Of a stretch of 64,000 nt of DNA, positions 63,502-64,000 are shown in pieces; the stretch's first letter is position 1; each line of letters starts with the position of its first letter. The notes below the pieces were generated by a model. It was not told the origin of the DNA. It was given only the letters and a program-made list of their open reading frames with translations, and did not search any database. The translations under genes and the position numbers were made by a program. This stretch comes from Streptomyces omiyaensis (GTDB lineage Bacteria; Actinomycetota; Actinomycetes; Streptomycetales; Streptomycetaceae), in contig NZ_BMVV01000030.1 of assembly GCF_014650895.1 (NCBI RefSeq), positions 1 to 64,000 on the forward strand, in the 5' to 3' direction.

Positions 63502-64000
63502 ATGGGAGACAGCGCGGGCACGGGGGAGGCCGGGACGGACCGGCACGGCGGCGCCAACGCCGACGTCAGCGGGAACGGGAGCGAGAGCGGGAGCGGGAGC
63601 GGGAGCCGGAGCGGGAGCCGGAGCGGGAGCGACGGCGGCATTGACATCGGCGTCGGCTGGAGCAGCGTCAGCGGCAGCGGTGACGGCTTGGTGGCGCTCC
63701 TGCGCACGAGGGCCACCGCCCGGGAACCGGACGAGCGGATCACGGTCACGGCCGCGGTCTGCGCGTCGTGCGGCTGGGACTGTTTCGAGGTCGTGGCGGA
63801 CGAGTGCTTCTGCGAGGGCTGCTGCCTGCCGCTCGGCGTCAGGGACGGCGGCGTCCACCCGGACGGCTTCCCCTGGCGGCTCACCCCCGCCCTCCCCTGG
63901 CCCTCCACACCCCCCGGCTCCGCGCCGCCCGTCCTGCGCTGCCCCGGGGGCCACGACCTCTTCGAGGCCGCGGTCGCCCACGCGACCGGCCCGGCCGGAG
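63502..64000 (+). CDS. Cys-rich hypothetical protein with Ser-Gly repeats (partial, runs off right edge)
   Basis: An ATG at 63502 opens a frame without a stop to base 64000 (at least 166 residues). Residues ~15-55 are Gly/Ser/Arg-rich and come from a hexanucleotide array. A Cys cluster follows: VCASCGWDCFEV, ADECFCEGCCLPLG, then LRCPGGHDLFEAAV, which suggests a zinc-binding fold. GC-third-position coding bias is strong. It is divergent from hen1 across 96 bases. Family not recognised. Confidence 0.6.
   Translation, partial: MGDSAGTGEAGTDRHGGANADVSGNGSESGSGSGSRSGSRSGSDGGIDIGVGWSSVSGSGDGLVALLRTRATAREPDERITVTAAVCASCGWDCFEVVADECFCEGCCLPLGVRDGGVHPDGFPWRLTPALPWPSTPPGSAPPVLRCPGGHDLFEAAVAHATGPAG
63571..63630. 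repeat. Hexanucleotide array GGGAGC/CGGAGC, ten units
   Basis: Ten consecutive in-frame six-base units encode Gly-Ser and Arg-Ser dipeptides in the partial Cys-rich gene. Confidence 0.9.

Overview
The window reads as a Streptomyces chromosome arm-proximal core region. GC content is very high, third codon positions are almost all G or C, GTG starts and GTGA/ATGA gene overlaps are common, and several genes appear to have leaderless transcripts. The gene order (arcA/argF, XRE-murA, acnA, ngcEFG, rok7B7, xylFGH, dxs, LCP, fadBA, rnd, hemE, hemQ region) matches what I remember of the S. coelicolor SCO5975-SCO6045 segment. No insertion sequence, prophage, CRISPR array, tRNA or rRNA was seen.

Layout. 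1-5.1 kb: a truncated secreted NlpC/P60-FG-GAP protein, a lipoprotein polysaccharide deacetylase, two small proteins (one with a coding signal extending upstream of any start codon), an ABC ATPase/membrane pair and a PTH2-like protein. 5.1-8.5 kb: a multinuclear iron oxygenase (DUF692/MNIO) fused to an extra domain, then two paralogous TIGR04222-type membrane proteins; the first ends in a tail of seven Cys-Gly units in Ser/Gly spacers. This is the most likely under-described system here. 8.6-15.4 kb: late heme genes (hemQ, cgoX, hemE), a DUF4349 lipoprotein, a CoA-disulfide-reductase-like flavoprotein and DUF3000. 15.6-21.3 kb: an orphan response regulator, RNase D and fadA-fadB for beta-oxidation.

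21.3-31.1 kb: a four-gene Stealth operon (two Stealth phosphotransferases, one fused to a GT4 glycosyltransferase, an unknown protein and an SGNH hydrolase), facing a divergent LytR-CpsA-Psr protein, then a propeller-like protein. This looks like a surface glycopolymer locus. 31.2-43.3 kb: amino acid permease, dxs, xylFGH, rok7B7 and ngcEFG; both sugar operons carry strong stem-loops between the binding-protein gene and the next gene, and a DasR-like site lies upstream of ngcE. 43.8-50 kb: secreted FG-GAP protein, aconitase with candidate iron boxes and a TamR-like palindrome, a VOC protein, and a MurA-type enzyme with an N-terminal XRE domain. 50-55.3 kb: MFS exporter, acyl/aryl-CoA ligase with PaaX-family regulator, and an RsbW-like ATPase. 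55.2-64 kb: permease, ornithine carbamoyltransferase and arginine deiminase (an arginine deiminase pathway), the Pnkp-Hen1 RNA repair pair, and a Cys-rich protein running off the right edge.

All assignments come from reading translated sequence and motifs; no database search was run. Start codons were chosen by Shine-Dalgarno spacing, -10 spacing for leaderless genes, and family length where remembered.
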